This document shows, one piece after another, positions 27,337 to 36,123 of a stretch of DNA of 64,000 bases. Source of the DNA: a virus. Each line of letters opens with the position of its first letter. Position 1 is the first letter of the stretch. The stretch spans positions 248,001 to 312,000 of the IMG/VR virus record IMGVR_UViG_3300044640_001495; one strand, given 5' to 3'. The position numbers were made by a program, and so were the translations under genes. A model generated the notes under the pieces. It saw only the letters and a list, made by a program, of their open reading frames with translations, made no database searches and was not told the DNA's origin.

Positions 27337-28320
27337 ATGGCATCACTCGCAGAAATCCGTGCTAAACTTCAAGAAGCACAATCAAAGTCCACAGGACAAT
27401 CCACAGGCGGTGGAGACAACGCAATTTACCCACATTGGAACATGCAAGAAGGCAAGGAAGCGGTCATCCGTTTGCTACCCGATGGCAACTCTGCCAATAC
27501 ATTTTTCTGGGTAGAACGTGCAATGATCAAATTGCCGTTCGCAGGTATCAAAGGTGAAACAGATAGTCGTCCAGTTCAAGTGCAAGTTCCTTGCGTTGAA
27601 ATGTACAACGATGGTACAGTTTGCCCAATCCTTTCAGAAGTGCGTGGTTGGTTCAAAGATAAATCATTGGAAGAGATGGGTCGTAAGTATTGGAAAAAGC
27701 GTTCATACATTTTCCAAGGATTTGTGGTTGAAGATCCTATTAAGGAAGATAAGCAACCTGAGAATCCAATTCGTAGATTTATCATCGGTCCTCAAATCTA
27801 TCAAATCATCCGTTCAGCATTGATGGATCCAGAGTTGGAAGAACTGCCAACTGACTACCTCAAGGGCGTAGACTTCCGTATTGCCAAGACATCTAAAGGT
27901 GGCTTTGCTGACTACTCTACATCAAAATGGAGCCGTCGTGAACGTTCTTTAACGGAAGTTGAAGCAGCAGCCATTGAAGCTCACGGCTTATTTAATTTAA
28001 GCGACTTCTTGCCCAAGAAGCCTACCGATGTTGAGCTCAAGGTCATGAAAGAAATGTTTGAAGCGTCGGTAGACGGTGAAGCATATGACATGGATCGTTG
28101 GGGTCAATACTTCAAGCCAGCAGGTATGGGACAGGCCACGGGCGATCCTAATAAAGCTGCCGCACCACGTGCCGCAGTGACCGCTCCTGCAGCCGAAGAC
28201 GCTCCTTTTGATGCTGATGAACCAGCTGTCAAAGCCAGTGCTCCGGCAGCTCAACCAGCTAGCGATGGTGCTAGTCGTGCGCAAGACATTCTTGCCATGA
28301 TTCGCAATCGTCAGAAGTAA
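27337..28320 (+). CDS. gp32: Single-stranded DNA-binding protein gp32
   Basis: 327 residues, similar to T4 gp32 (301). It has the N-terminal basic cooperativity arm (SLAEIRAKLQ), the OB-fold core (NAIYPHWNMQEGKEAVIRLLPDG, PVQVQVPCVEMYND, SEVRGWFKD), and an Ala/Asp-rich acidic C-terminal tail used for partner binding. Cys86 and Cys96 have the spacing of two T4 zinc ligands, but the third Cys is missing (CPIL), so zinc binding looks lost. It coats ssDNA in replication and recombination. It is the first gene of the gp32-uvsX block. Confidence 0.95.
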   Translation: MASLAEIRAKLQEAQSKSTGQSTGGGDNAIYPHWNMQEGKEAVIRLLPDGNSANTFFWVERAMIKLPFAGIKGETDSRPVQVQVPCVEMYNDGTVCPILSEVRGWFKDKSLEEMGRKYWKKRSYIFQGFVVEDPIKEDKQPENPIRRFIIGPQIYQIIRSALMDPELEELPTDYLKGVDFRIAKTSKGGFADYSTSKWSRRERSLTEVEAAAIEAHGLFNLSDFLPKKPTDVELKVMKEMFEASVDGEAYDMDRWGQYFKPAGMGQATGDPNKAAAPRAAVTAPAAEDAPFDADEPAVKASAPAAQPASDGASRAQDILAMIRNRQK

Positions 28321-28332
28321 ATTGCTAGTCAA

Positions 28333-28362
28333 GAGTACGAGCGTGAGCTCGTACTCTCTTTC
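28333..28362 (+). terminator. Terminator or attenuator between gp32 and uvsX block
   Basis: A perfect 10-bp stem GAGTACGAGC / GCTCGTACTC with a GTGA loop, followed by TCTTTC. The weak U run and lack of a clear new promoter before 28380 suggest partial read-through, giving more gp32 than UvsX. Confidence 0.75.
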
Positions 28363-28379
28363 ATTTCAGGAGAATAATA

Positions 28380-28592
28380 ATGGCAAAAATATTAAAAGTA
28401 AATGAGAACTTTTCTCTAAGTTATAATAGTCGCGAAGATCAATCTGGCGACACTGTGGCGGATATTGATATTAGATTCGATAATCCTAAGGATGATTCTG
28501 TTATAATTAAAAGACTAAACACTTGGCTACAAGCAATTGGTCGAGAAGACATTGTTGTAAGCCCAAAGAAATTACCAAAGGGTGAACTATAA
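28380..28592 (+). CDS. Small conserved-looking protein before uvsX
   Basis: 70 residues, alpha/beta-like, ending KKLPKGEL. It has an AGGAG ribosome binding site, and its stop overlaps the uvsX ATG (TAATG), so the two are translationally coupled. A recombination or replication accessory role is possible from position. No family recognised. Confidence 0.7.
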   Translation: MAKILKVNENFSLSYNSREDQSGDTVADIDIRFDNPKDDSVIIKRLNTWLQAIGREDIVVSPKKLPKGEL

Positions 28593-29671
28593 TGGCAAAA
28601 GCATTTGATATCAGTAAATTTAGAAAGTCAATTACCAAGTCTATCGACGGACTGAGTATTGGTTTTAATGACCCAACTGACTGGGTTAGCACAAACAACT
28701 ACGCATTAAACTATTTGATCAGCGGATATTTCGATCGTGGTATTCCGTTAGGTAAGGTAACAGTATTTGCTGGTGAATCTGGTGCAGGTAAGAGTTTTAT
28801 CTGTTCAGGTAACCTAGTCAAGAATGCACAAGCACAGGGCATTTATCCTATCTTGATTGATACAGAAAATGCACTTGACGAAAAGTGGCTACACGCTCTC
28901 GGTGTTGACACAAGTCCAGATAAGTTGTTGAAACTTAATATGGCCATGATCGATGATGTGGCAAAGACCATTACAGAATTTATTGCAGAATACAAAACAA
29001 TGGATGAAGCAGATCGACCTAAGATATTGTTCATCATAGATTCATTGGGCATGTTGTTGACTCCTACTGATGTTAATCAATTTCAAGCAGGTGATATGAA
29101 AGGTGACATGGGTCGCAAGCCTAAGGCGCTAACCGCACTTGTTCGTAACTGTGTCAATATGTTCGGTAGCTACAATATTGGCATGGTATGTACTAATCAC
29201 ACCTACGCCAGTCAAGACATGTTTGATCCAGATGACAAGATTTCGGGCGGTCAAGGTTTCATCTACGCCAGCTCTATCGTTGTTGCTATGCGTAAATTAA
29301 AATTAAAACTTGATGCAGATGGTAATAAGACTACAACTGTACAAGGTATTCGTGCAGCCTGTAAGATTATGAAAACTCGTTATGCAAAACCGTTTGAAAG
29401 TGTACAGGTTGAGATTCCTTATGAAACAGGTATGAGTCCATATAGTGGATTGGTCGATCTGTTCGAAGCAAAAGGCATGCTCAAGAAAGAAGGAAACAGT
29501 CTTGTATACACTACCAAAGATGGTGAGATTATCAAGCAGTTCCGCAAGGCCTGGGAACGCAACGAGAAAGACGGACTAGACATTGCAATGGCTGACATTT
29601 CAAAACACGGTGAAATTTCCACTTCTGAGATAACTACTACAGTTGAATCAGACTTGGAGGTCACCGAATGA
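28592..29671 (+). CDS. uvsX: UvsX RecA-like recombinase
   Basis: 359 residues. Walker A GESGAGKSF lies at 61-69, Walker B ILFIIDSLGML near 144-154, and the L2-adjacent NHTYASQDMFDPDDKISGGQG region near 203-224 is diagnostic for UvsX. It forms filaments on ssDNA and drives strand invasion and recombination-dependent replication with gp32 and UvsY. The acidic C-terminus fits T4 UvsX. It overlaps the next gene by ATGA. Confidence 0.96.
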   Translation: MAKAFDISKFRKSITKSIDGLSIGFNDPTDWVSTNNYALNYLISGYFDRGIPLGKVTVFAGESGAGKSFICSGNLVKNAQAQGIYPILIDTENALDEKWLHALGVDTSPDKLLKLNMAMIDDVAKTITEFIAEYKTMDEADRPKILFIIDSLGMLLTPTDVNQFQAGDMKGDMGRKPKALTALVRNCVNMFGSYNIGMVCTNHTYASQDMFDPDDKISGGQGFIYASSIVVAMRKLKLKLDADGNKTTTVQGIRAACKIMKTRYAKPFESVQVEIPYETGMSPYSGLVDLFEAKGMLKKEGNSLVYTTKDGEIIKQFRKAWERNEKDGLDIAMADISKHGEISTSEITTTVESDLEVTE

Positions 29672-29907
29672 AAGACGACTTGATTGCAGATATCTGGACA
29701 TTGGTCATTGAGCATATTCCAGAAAAGCATAGAAAAGATCTAGCTGCCGATTTTGTTAACACACTATTAGATTACGGTATTAAAGAATCAACACTTGAAA
29801 GCCTTCTTGGCGTCGATCCTTACCTAGACACTGCAATAGAATATTCAATCGACGGTGAAGAAATTGTAGACGAGGAAGAAGAATACTACGACGAAGACGA
29901 GGAATAA
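29668..29907 (+). CDS. Acidic small protein between uvsX and uvsY-like gene
   Basis: 79 residues; a helical N-terminal part (EHIPEKHRKDLAADFVNTLLDYG) and a strongly acidic tail (EEEEYYDEDEE). It is coupled to uvsX through ATGA and adjoins the next gene with no gap. The acidic end could mimic DNA or bind gp32/UvsX. No named family. Confidence 0.75.
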   Translation: MKDDLIADIWTLVIEHIPEKHRKDLAADFVNTLLDYGIKESTLESLLGVDPYLDTAIEYSIDGEEIVDEEEEYYDEDEE

Positions 29908-30363
29908 ATGAATTGGTATGACAGGGTTAGCAAAGATATAAGCAACATTCCCGATGCTGTGGCCTATTATGAAGCTGAGTTAATCGAAGCAAAACAAGAT
30001 GTCCGCATAGCGGGAAACATCGAGAAGGCAAGTTCGCAGATGCCCGGCATTGTGGAAGAACGCTTTAATCAACTTCAAGAAATTGAAGGTATCCTTGAGT
30101 ACTTAAACATTGAACTTCGTAGACTTCGCAGTCAACACTTTCGCAAATATCTCGAAAACTACCAACGTCAACTAAGCTCTAGAGACTGTGAAAAGTTTGT
30201 AGAAGGTGAAGCTGACGTGGTAGATTTTGAAAAAATTATCAACGATTTTGCCCTACTTAGAAACAAGTGGTTGGGCATTATTAAAGCACTCGATCAGAAA
30301 CAATGGCATCTCAGCAACATTGTTAAATTACGAGTGTCGGGATTAGAAGACGCATCATTATGA
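29908..30363 (+). CDS. uvsY: UvsY-like recombination mediator
   Basis: 151 residues, against 137 in T4. It is nearly all helical, with a central coiled coil (EGILEYLNIELRRLRSQHF) followed by an FEKIINDFALLRNKWLGIIKALDQKQWHLSNIVKLR segment that parallels the T4 UvsY end (YWGILLDFCSGALDAIKSRGFAIKHIQDMR). UvsY loads UvsX onto gp32-coated DNA. Its position two genes after uvsX supports the call; sequence identity is low. Confidence 0.65.
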   Translation: MNWYDRVSKDISNIPDAVAYYEAELIEAKQDVRIAGNIEKASSQMPGIVEERFNQLQEIEGILEYLNIELRRLRSQHFRKYLENYQRQLSSRDCEKFVEGEADVVDFEKIINDFALLRNKWLGIIKALDQKQWHLSNIVKLRVSGLEDASL

Positions 30364-31325
30364 ACATCTTAGTAACTGGCGGCCAAGGACTTATCGGACA
30401 CAATGTAGTAAGTAAATTAGAAACACAAGGACATAGTGTTGTAGTTGCCGATACTCAAACTAATTATGGAATTATCCCACAGCCAGAACTCGTTTACCTA
30501 TTATCTGAACGTTCTAAAAAAATAAAATCAAGCGAAGTTTATCTTATAGATATATGCGATCCAATTGGCATGAATCAGTTATTTTCAAAATATAATTTTG
30601 ATATTGTAATTCATCTTGCTAGTTTTCCAAGACAAAAAGTAGTTAATGCTAACCCAGCACTTGGCTCACGTACTATGAGTGAAGGACTGCTTAATCTATT
30701 AGAACTAAGTGTAAAGTATAATGTAAAGAGATTTGTTTACACGAGCTCTAGTATGGTCTACGGTGATTTTACAGATTTTGTTAAAGAAGATGCAGTATGC
30801 CGTCCGCAAGGACAATACGGCATTATGAAACTTGCAGGTGAGTGGTTAATTAAAGACTACACACGTAAGTATGGAATAGAACATACAATATTTCGTCCAA
30901 GTGCAGTGTATGGCCCGCTTGATGTTGAAGACCGCGTTATTAGCAAATTTTTGTTAACTGCCATGCGAGGAGGCGTTCTCAAAGTAAACGGCGTTAATGA
31001 AACTCTAGACTTTACCTATGTGGACGATGCGGCCGACGGAATTGTAGCAGCTTCTCTTGCAAAAAATACTGCAAATAAAACTTACAACATAACCAAAAGT
31101 CATAGTAAGACACTGTTGTCTGCTGCTGAATTAGCAGTTAGCCTAGCAGGTAAAGGCACAGTCGAAGTCAAGGAAAAGGATGCGGATTTTCCTAGTCGCG
31201 GTGCATTAGACATTACCGCAGCACGTCGAGATTTTGGGTTTGATCCTAAAGTTGATATCGACGAAGGATTTGAAATATATTATCGCTGGATTAAAAATTC
31301 AGAATACTGGAAGAAAAATTTATGA
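30360..31325 (+). CDS. NAD(P)-dependent nucleotide-sugar epimerase/dehydratase
   Basis: 321 residues of the extended short-chain dehydrogenase family. The Rossmann motif GGQGLIG is at 7-13; catalytic Ser (SSS 129-131), Tyr153 and Lys157 (YGIMK) are all in place. The C-terminal half (RPSAVYGP, NETLDFTYVDDAADGIV) is typical of UDP/GDP-sugar epimerases. It opens the sugar cassette and overlaps its neighbours by ATGA on both sides. With Gmd and the ColD-like enzyme it could act as the epimerase/reductase of a GDP-dideoxyhexose route, but the substrate is not readable. Confidence 0.88.
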   Translation: MNILVTGGQGLIGHNVVSKLETQGHSVVVADTQTNYGIIPQPELVYLLSERSKKIKSSEVYLIDICDPIGMNQLFSKYNFDIVIHLASFPRQKVVNANPALGSRTMSEGLLNLLELSVKYNVKRFVYTSSSMVYGDFTDFVKEDAVCRPQGQYGIMKLAGEWLIKDYTRKYGIEHTIFRPSAVYGPLDVEDRVISKFLLTAMRGGVLKVNGVNETLDFTYVDDAADGIVAASLAKNTANKTYNITKSHSKTLLSAAELAVSLAGKGTVEVKEKDADFPSRGALDITAARRDFGFDPKVDIDEGFEIYYRWIKNSEYWKKNL

Positions 31326-32008
31326 TTCCAAAAATAATACATCATGTTTGGCCAGGTGATGATCCTTTTAGAGAAAAGTTTCATGCTTGGAGAGAAAGTT
31401 GGATGCGACTGCACCCAGACTGGACTTTTTATTTTTGGAGAACTTCTAATCTACCTGAAAATATAAATTCTTTGGCAAAACAAATATTGTTAAATCCATC
31501 GTATGCAATCACTCCTAAATCCGATGTACTGAGATTTGAAGTATTACGAATATACGGAGGAATTTATGTCGACACTGATATGGAATGTCTACGTCCGTTT
31601 GACGAATTTTTAAATCTTGATATGTTCACTGGATTTGAAGATGATTATAGAAGAGTATGCCCAAGTTTAATAGGCTGTGTTTCGGATCACCATCTGTTAA
31701 CTGAAATGTCTAACGTTAGTGTTTCTAGAGCAATAAAATATGGACCTGAAGTTTCTAACGAAAGACCTCATGTTATCACTAGCGTAAAACCTTTTACAAA
31801 AATAATGCAAAAATACTTTAATGACGAGGATTTTGCACAAAGAAAAGTTGAAGACGAAAAAGTTAAAATATTTTCTAAAGATTATTTTTACCCTGTATAT
31901 TTTAACGAAAAGCATCGCCTTACCGAAGAAGCTCCAAATTCTTATGCCAAGCACCATTGGACAGGCAACGATCCCGATGGATGGACAAAAAATCCTAAGT
32001 TTCTGTAG
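31322..32008 (+). CDS. Glycosyltransferase with DXD motif (OCH1/capsular type)
   Basis: 228 residues. IPKIIHHVWPG at the start, the SDVLRFEVLRIYGGIYVDTD stretch near 67-86 (DTD is the metal-binding DXD) and WTGNDPDGW near the end mark the Gly_transf_sug (OCH1-like) family, which moves sugars from nucleotide donors. It is convergent with, and overlaps, the GT17-like gene. Confidence 0.9.
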   Translation: MIPKIIHHVWPGDDPFREKFHAWRESWMRLHPDWTFYFWRTSNLPENINSLAKQILLNPSYAITPKSDVLRFEVLRIYGGIYVDTDMECLRPFDEFLNLDMFTGFEDDYRRVCPSLIGCVSDHHLLTEMSNVSVSRAIKYGPEVSNERPHVITSVKPFTKIMQKYFNDEDFAQRKVEDEKVKIFSKDYFYPVYFNEKHRLTEEAPNSYAKHHWTGNDPDGWTKNPKFL

Positions 32009-32774
32009 TCCAGTATGGAAATTTAAAAATTACATCGGATACTGGCTTAGGATATTTGTAATCCACATATTGTGTTTCGCATTTGTGATTAATAGCTAAT
32101 TTAGTATCTTGTTTTTTAAGTGCATCGAGTACTTCGTTCGGATCTCGATACTGCGATTCTATACAACTTTCAACTTTACTTTTTATTCGATTGTCGTTGC
32201 CAATCCATGTCCAGTGCCAGCCTACTATATCGGGATGTCTAACACAATGACTTCTATTTTTTTTCTTGTATTGATCACCCTTGTATAATTCTTGAGGAGT
32301 GTTGAACATGCATTTTTTAGCAACAACTGGTCCACTCCATGTCCTGTATAATTTTTGATCAAATTTAAAGATGAACATATCTAACGTGCAATTTACTGGT
32401 TTATTTTCTTTTTCTAATAAATCTAAAATAGACTGTATCTTTTCAGGGTCTAATATTTCATCTAGATCTGAGTGAATTACAGTATCGTTTGCATCACATA
32501 GGTCAATTCCAGATTGCAAAGATGCTCTACTAAAATTTTCGCATTTCCAATCTTTGTAATCGGCCGGAATATCTAAATTTATTAACTGTATTTTGTTATT
32601 GTATTTTTGTTGATATTCGTCTATTCTAGCAGCCAAGTGGTACGGTTTTTCTTTCCCGCTCCATGTCCGATTGCCTTCTAAAATAATCCACTTATCTACA
32701 TAGTTGTTTGAAATGTCTAATCTGATATCTAACATTTCAAACTCGTCGTTAAACATAAAAGTATCAATAATCAT
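31995..32774 (-). CDS. Glycosyltransferase family 17-like protein
   Basis: 259 residues. FMFNDEFEMLDIRL near the start, ILEGNRTWSGKEKP at 31-44, and VIHSDLDEILDP at 99-110 (Asp103/Asp105) match GT17-type enzymes such as beta-1,4-mannosyl-glycoprotein N-acetylglucosaminyltransferases. The gene is markedly AT-rich, like the next four genes, which suggests separate acquisition. It forms a two-gene minus-strand unit with the methyltransferase. Confidence 0.85.
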   Translation of the reverse strand: MIIDTFMFNDEFEMLDIRLDISNNYVDKWIILEGNRTWSGKEKPYHLAARIDEYQQKYNNKIQLINLDIPADYKDWKCENFSRASLQSGIDLCDANDTVIHSDLDEILDPEKIQSILDLLEKENKPVNCTLDMFIFKFDQKLYRTWSGPVVAKKCMFNTPQELYKGDQYKKKNRSHCVRHPDIVGWHWTWIGNDNRIKSKVESCIESQYRDPNEVLDALKKQDTKLAINHKCETQYVDYKYPKPVSDVIFKFPYWTTET

Positions 32775-32776
32775 TT

Positions 32777-33412
32777 TTAAAATTTATAAATTACTTGATG
32801 AGCATCATAAATGGGGAATTTATTTTTTTTCTCTAAATATTCTATGATAAGTCTTCCTTTGCCAGTCCGTCTTTTAGAATCTTCAAAGGTTGAATTATCG
32901 TCAATAGCAACAATAGCACCTGGCTTTAAAAATCTTTCTATTTCTAAAAACTCATTGAGATGATGGGTGGCGCTACCCAAGTCGTTGTTCCATTTAACGT
33001 TCATACTATCTAGATAGAATAAATCAACCAAATTTAAATCTGGTTGATCCCTGAGCCACATAACACTGTCTGCACAATAAGATTGATGATATTTTTTATC
33101 TATGTATTGATTGGCTGATTCTACAGCTTCTAAATCAATATCAACCGACCTAACAAATCCACCGTGAAATTTTACAAAATCTGCAAAAATAAAGCCACTG
33201 TTCCCATCCTTCCAATTATTTGGTTTTCTTGTTGATCCAGTTTCTATAATTAAGAAATTATTAGGTTTTATCGAAAGAAGTTCTTTAAAAACAATCTCAA
33301 ATCCGTTGCCTCGGTGATACAATCCTGGCGTTAGTCCTCGTTTAGAAAAGCTAACATTTACGTCTAAATGAGGTTTAAAAATATTTTGATAATGCGAGAT
33401 CCATGTGTTCAT
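32777..33412 (-). CDS. Class I SAM-dependent methyltransferase
   Basis: 211 residues. Motif I is near 53-59 (LIIETGS), followed by GGFVRSVDIDLEAVESA (the acidic end of strand 2) and a LVDLFYLDSMNVKWN segment like strand 4/5. It resembles Methyltransf_24-type enzymes found in glycan loci and probably methylates a sugar in this cassette. The start is 6 nt after a minus-strand late box. Confidence 0.72.
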   Translation of the reverse strand: MNTWISHYQNIFKPHLDVNVSFSKRGLTPGLYHRGNGFEIVFKELLSIKPNNFLIIETGSTRKPNNWKDGNSGFIFADFVKFHGGFVRSVDIDLEAVESANQYIDKKYHQSYCADSVMWLRDQPDLNLVDLFYLDSMNVKWNNDLGSATHHLNEFLEIERFLKPGAIVAIDDNSTFEDSKRRTGKGRLIIEYLEKKNKFPIYDAHQVIYKF

Positions 33413-33418
33413 ATAGAA

Positions 33419-33426
33419 TATTTAGC
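33419..33426 (-). promoter_or_regulatory. Late promoter box for methyltransferase-GT17 unit (GCTAAATA)
   Basis: Minus-strand GCTAAATA ending 6 nt before the ATG at 33412; no ribosome binding site. Divergent from the box at 33442. Confidence 0.7.
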
Positions 33427-33441
33427 ATCATTAACTGCTCT

Positions 33442-33449
33442 GATAAATA
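33442..33449 (+). promoter_or_regulatory. Late promoter box (GATAAATA) for sugar genes
   Basis: GATAAATA ending 6 nt before the ATG at 33456, again without a ribosome binding site. With the minus-strand box it forms a compact divergent control region. Confidence 0.72.
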
Positions 33450-33455
33450 TTCGAT

Positions 33456-34184
33456 ATGAATAAAACGATTTTAATTTCTTCTATCTTCAGAAATTCTGAA
33501 AAAAAGTTAAACCGATATCATGAGCAATTAAAAACTTTAGTTTTAGGATTTCCTGATATTAAATTCCTGCTCTCTATTTACGAAAACGATTCGTCAGACC
33601 ATACTAAAGATATTTTACATTCTTTAGACTGGTCGTTTGTTTCTGAAAAATCTATAATAACAGAAAATATAGGAACTGACTTTTACGGGTCAGTAGTTGA
33701 CGAGCAACGGGTAAAAAATTTAGCAAGCGCAAGAAATAAAACACTCGATGTTGGAGATTTTTTAAATAAATCCAATTATGTTCTTTCAATAGAATCTGAC
33801 ATACAGTACGATTTAGAATGTGCTCAACGAATTATAAATTTTGAATCTGACTACGGAATTGAAGCCGATATTGTATCAGCTGTTAGTTGCAAACCTAGTA
33901 AATATGACAGAAAACGGTTATATGACCTTTGGGGGACTCGAAGAACTCCAGATGAAGAGTGGGGTAGTATTGATAACGGTACAGATTATAAAGAATATTA
34001 TGCTACCTACAACTGTTTTTGTTTTTACAAATCAGAACCAATAAAAAAGGGAGCAAAATTTGGATGGTATAACAATCGATTAAAAAAGTTTGATTGTGAT
34101 ACAATGGTCATTTGTGAAAATTTTAGAGACATCGGCCATAACAAAATTTATATAAATCACCTTGCCAATTGCTGGCATATTTAA
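33456..34184 (+). CDS. Glycosyltransferase resembling GT69 mannosyltransferases
   Basis: 242 residues. The sequence of landmarks, YENDSSDHT near 44-52, NLASARNKTL, SIESDIQYDLE and YNCFCFYKSEPI, follows the CAP59/CMT1 (GT69) alpha-mannosyltransferase pattern. It starts an AT-rich plus-strand operon and ends 3 nt before the PLP-enzyme start chosen here. The acceptor is unknown. Confidence 0.7.
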   Translation: MNKTILISSIFRNSEKKLNRYHEQLKTLVLGFPDIKFLLSIYENDSSDHTKDILHSLDWSFVSEKSIITENIGTDFYGSVVDEQRVKNLASARNKTLDVGDFLNKSNYVLSIESDIQYDLECAQRIINFESDYGIEADIVSAVSCKPSKYDRKRLYDLWGTRRTPDEEWGSIDNGTDYKEYYATYNCFCFYKSEPIKKGAKFGWYNNRLKKFDCDTMVICENFRDIGHNKIYINHLANCWHI

Positions 34185-34186
34185 CT

Positions 34187-35359
34187 ATGAAAAAATACAC
34201 CTGGCCCTTAATGAAAGACACAATAACATTTTTAGATAAACTAAAAATGATAAATTTTATTCTTAGATCAAATAAATTTACAAACGGTAATCAAGTCAAA
34301 CAATTTGAAAAAGAATGGAGTGAATGGTTGAATGTAGACCACAGTCTTTTTGTATCGTCTGGTAGTACTGCCAATTTATTACTACTGTCTGCTGTAAAAG
34401 AAAAGTTCGGATTAAAAGATCAAGACAAAATTGTTGTGCCTGCCTGCACTTGGGTCACAAACATATCCCCAGTTATACAATGCGGACTACAACCTATTTT
34501 TTGTGATATTAATTTTGAAAACTACAGTTTTGATCTTGACCACCTTAAAAAAATCTCGTTAGAGCATCCAGATATAAAAGGAATATTTGTAACTCACTTG
34601 TTGGGGTTTGATGCAAACATAGAAAAAATTAAAGAAATAATTCCCAGTGCGTTGATCTTAGAAGATGTATGCGAATCACACGGTGTTACAGATAGCATTG
34701 GGAATAAAAGAGGATCTTCTTCTTTAGGAGCTACATTTAGTTTTTATTTCGGACATCATATGACAACCATAGAAGGCGGCATGGTGTCTACGACTAACGA
34801 AGAGCTGCATGAACTAATGAGGCTGAAAAGAAGTCACGGATTAGCTAGAGAAGGTTCTCCTGCGTATTTTGAAAAATATAAAAAAGAATATCCAGATTTG
34901 CCTCCAAGTTTTCTTTTTTTAACAGAGGGCTACAATTTTAGAAATCATGAAATTCCAGCAGTATTAGGGCAAAGTCAACTAAAACGACTAACCAATATGG
35001 TAGATATTCGAAAAAACAACTTTATAAAATATTTTAATATAATAAAGAATTACGAAGATAAGTTTTACCTTCCGGAATTTAATGATACAAATAGTAGTTT
35101 TGCATTCCCGTTTGTGTCCAAATCTAAAAACACACACCTGCATCTTATTGAGGCTTTCACGAAATTCAATATCGAACATCGTCCAATAGTTAGCGGAAAT
35201 TTACTCGCCCATCCATTTTTAAAAGAATATAAGTTAGAGCCCGGGAGTAAAAATAATGTTAATCTTTTACACAATAATGGAGTGTATATTGGCAATAATC
35301 ATTTTGTAAATCAACAAGATTTCGATGTATTAACTATAATTTTAGAGAGTATAAAATGA
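34187..35359 (+). CDS. ColD/RfbH-like sugar 3-dehydratase (DegT fold, His for Lys)
   Basis: 390 residues from the ATG at 34187; an ATG at 34169 is possible but overlaps the previous gene. Type I PLP fold of the DegT/DnrJ/EryC1 family: SSGSTANLLLLSA near 58-70, PACTWVTNI, LEDVCESHG near 163-171. The usual Schiff-base Lys is replaced by His190 in FSFYFGHHMTTIEGG, which is the hallmark of GDP-4-keto-6-deoxymannose 3-dehydratase ColD (His188, 388 residues) and of E1/RfbH. These enzymes use PMP to remove the 3-hydroxyl, giving 3,6-dideoxyhexoses. Gmd, which makes ColD's substrate, is encoded at 40823. Confidence 0.85.
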   Translation: MKKYTWPLMKDTITFLDKLKMINFILRSNKFTNGNQVKQFEKEWSEWLNVDHSLFVSSGSTANLLLLSAVKEKFGLKDQDKIVVPACTWVTNISPVIQCGLQPIFCDINFENYSFDLDHLKKISLEHPDIKGIFVTHLLGFDANIEKIKEIIPSALILEDVCESHGVTDSIGNKRGSSSLGATFSFYFGHHMTTIEGGMVSTTNEELHELMRLKRSHGLAREGSPAYFEKYKKEYPDLPPSFLFLTEGYNFRNHEIPAVLGQSQLKRLTNMVDIRKNNFIKYFNIIKNYEDKFYLPEFNDTNSSFAFPFVSKSKNTHLHLIEAFTKFNIEHRPIVSGNLLAHPFLKEYKLEPGSKNNVNLLHNNGVYIGNNHFVNQQDFDVLTIILESIK

Positions 35360-36123
35360 AAACAATAGTAATTGCAACAGGTGGTTTTGACCCTATTCAT
35401 TCAGGTCATATTAACTATATCAAAGAGGCTAAAAAATTAGGCGATGTTTTAATCATAGGAGCAAACTCCGATGCCTGGTTGCGCCGCAAGAAAGGGCAAG
35501 AGTTTATGCCATGGGACGAACGTGCTAGTATTCTAAGTGCTATCAAAGATGTAGATCGTGTTATTAACTTTGACGACGCAGACGGTAGTGCAAAAGACGC
35601 TATTAGAAAAGTAAGATCAATATACCCCAACGATAAAATTGTATTCGCCAACGGCGGTGATCGTACTAAAACTAATATTCCTGAAATGGATGTACTAGAC
35701 GAAATGTTGCATTTAGAATTTGTTTTTGGTGTAGGCGGTGAACACAAAATGAATTCCAGTTCGTGGATATTACAAGAATGGAAAGCGCCTAAGACTGAAC
35801 GACAGTGGGGCTACTATCGTGTACTGCATGAAGTTCCTGGAATGAAAGTTAAAGAGCTCACTGTGGAGCCCGGAAAGAGCCTAAGTATGCAACGCCACCA
35901 ACTACGTGCTGAGTATTGGATGGTTAGTGAAGGCCAGTGTATAGTTAACAGCATGATGCCTAACGGGTATCGATTGCTACCTGCAGAATTAATTAAGCAC
36001 CAAGAATATAAAATTCCGGTTGCCGAGTGGCATCAATTAACAAACCCTTATGATGTACCTTGCAAGATTGTCGAAATACAATACGGGCAAAGCTGTATTG
36101 AAGAGGACATTGAAAGAGTATGA
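35356..36123 (+). CDS. Cytidylyltransferase fused to a cupin domain
   Basis: 255 residues in two domains. Residues 1-140 are a nucleotidyltransferase of the TagD/RfaE type: GGFDPIHSGHINYI with the HxGH at 15-18, then an R-containing GGDRTKTNIPE segment near 119-129. Residues 160-255 read like the mannose-6-phosphate isomerase cupin of type II GMP enzymes (VKELTVEPGKSLSMQRHQLRAEYW, PVAEWHQLTNP, VEIQYGQ). It would activate a sugar- or polyol-phosphate and isomerise or bind a sugar. ATGA overlaps link it to both neighbours. Confidence 0.85.
   Translation: MKTIVIATGGFDPIHSGHINYIKEAKKLGDVLIIGANSDAWLRRKKGQEFMPWDERASILSAIKDVDRVINFDDADGSAKDAIRKVRSIYPNDKIVFANGGDRTKTNIPEMDVLDEMLHLEFVFGVGGEHKMNSSSWILQEWKAPKTERQWGYYRVLHEVPGMKVKELTVEPGKSLSMQRHQLRAEYWMVSEGQCIVNSMMPNGYRLLPAELIKHQEYKIPVAEWHQLTNPYDVPCKIVEIQYGQSCIEEDIERV

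Noticed and set aside
34169-35359. Reading the PLP enzyme as a perosamine-type aminotransferase
   Set aside because: The catalytic Lys of that group is replaced by His in FGHHMTT, which fits ColD/RfbH dehydratases instead.
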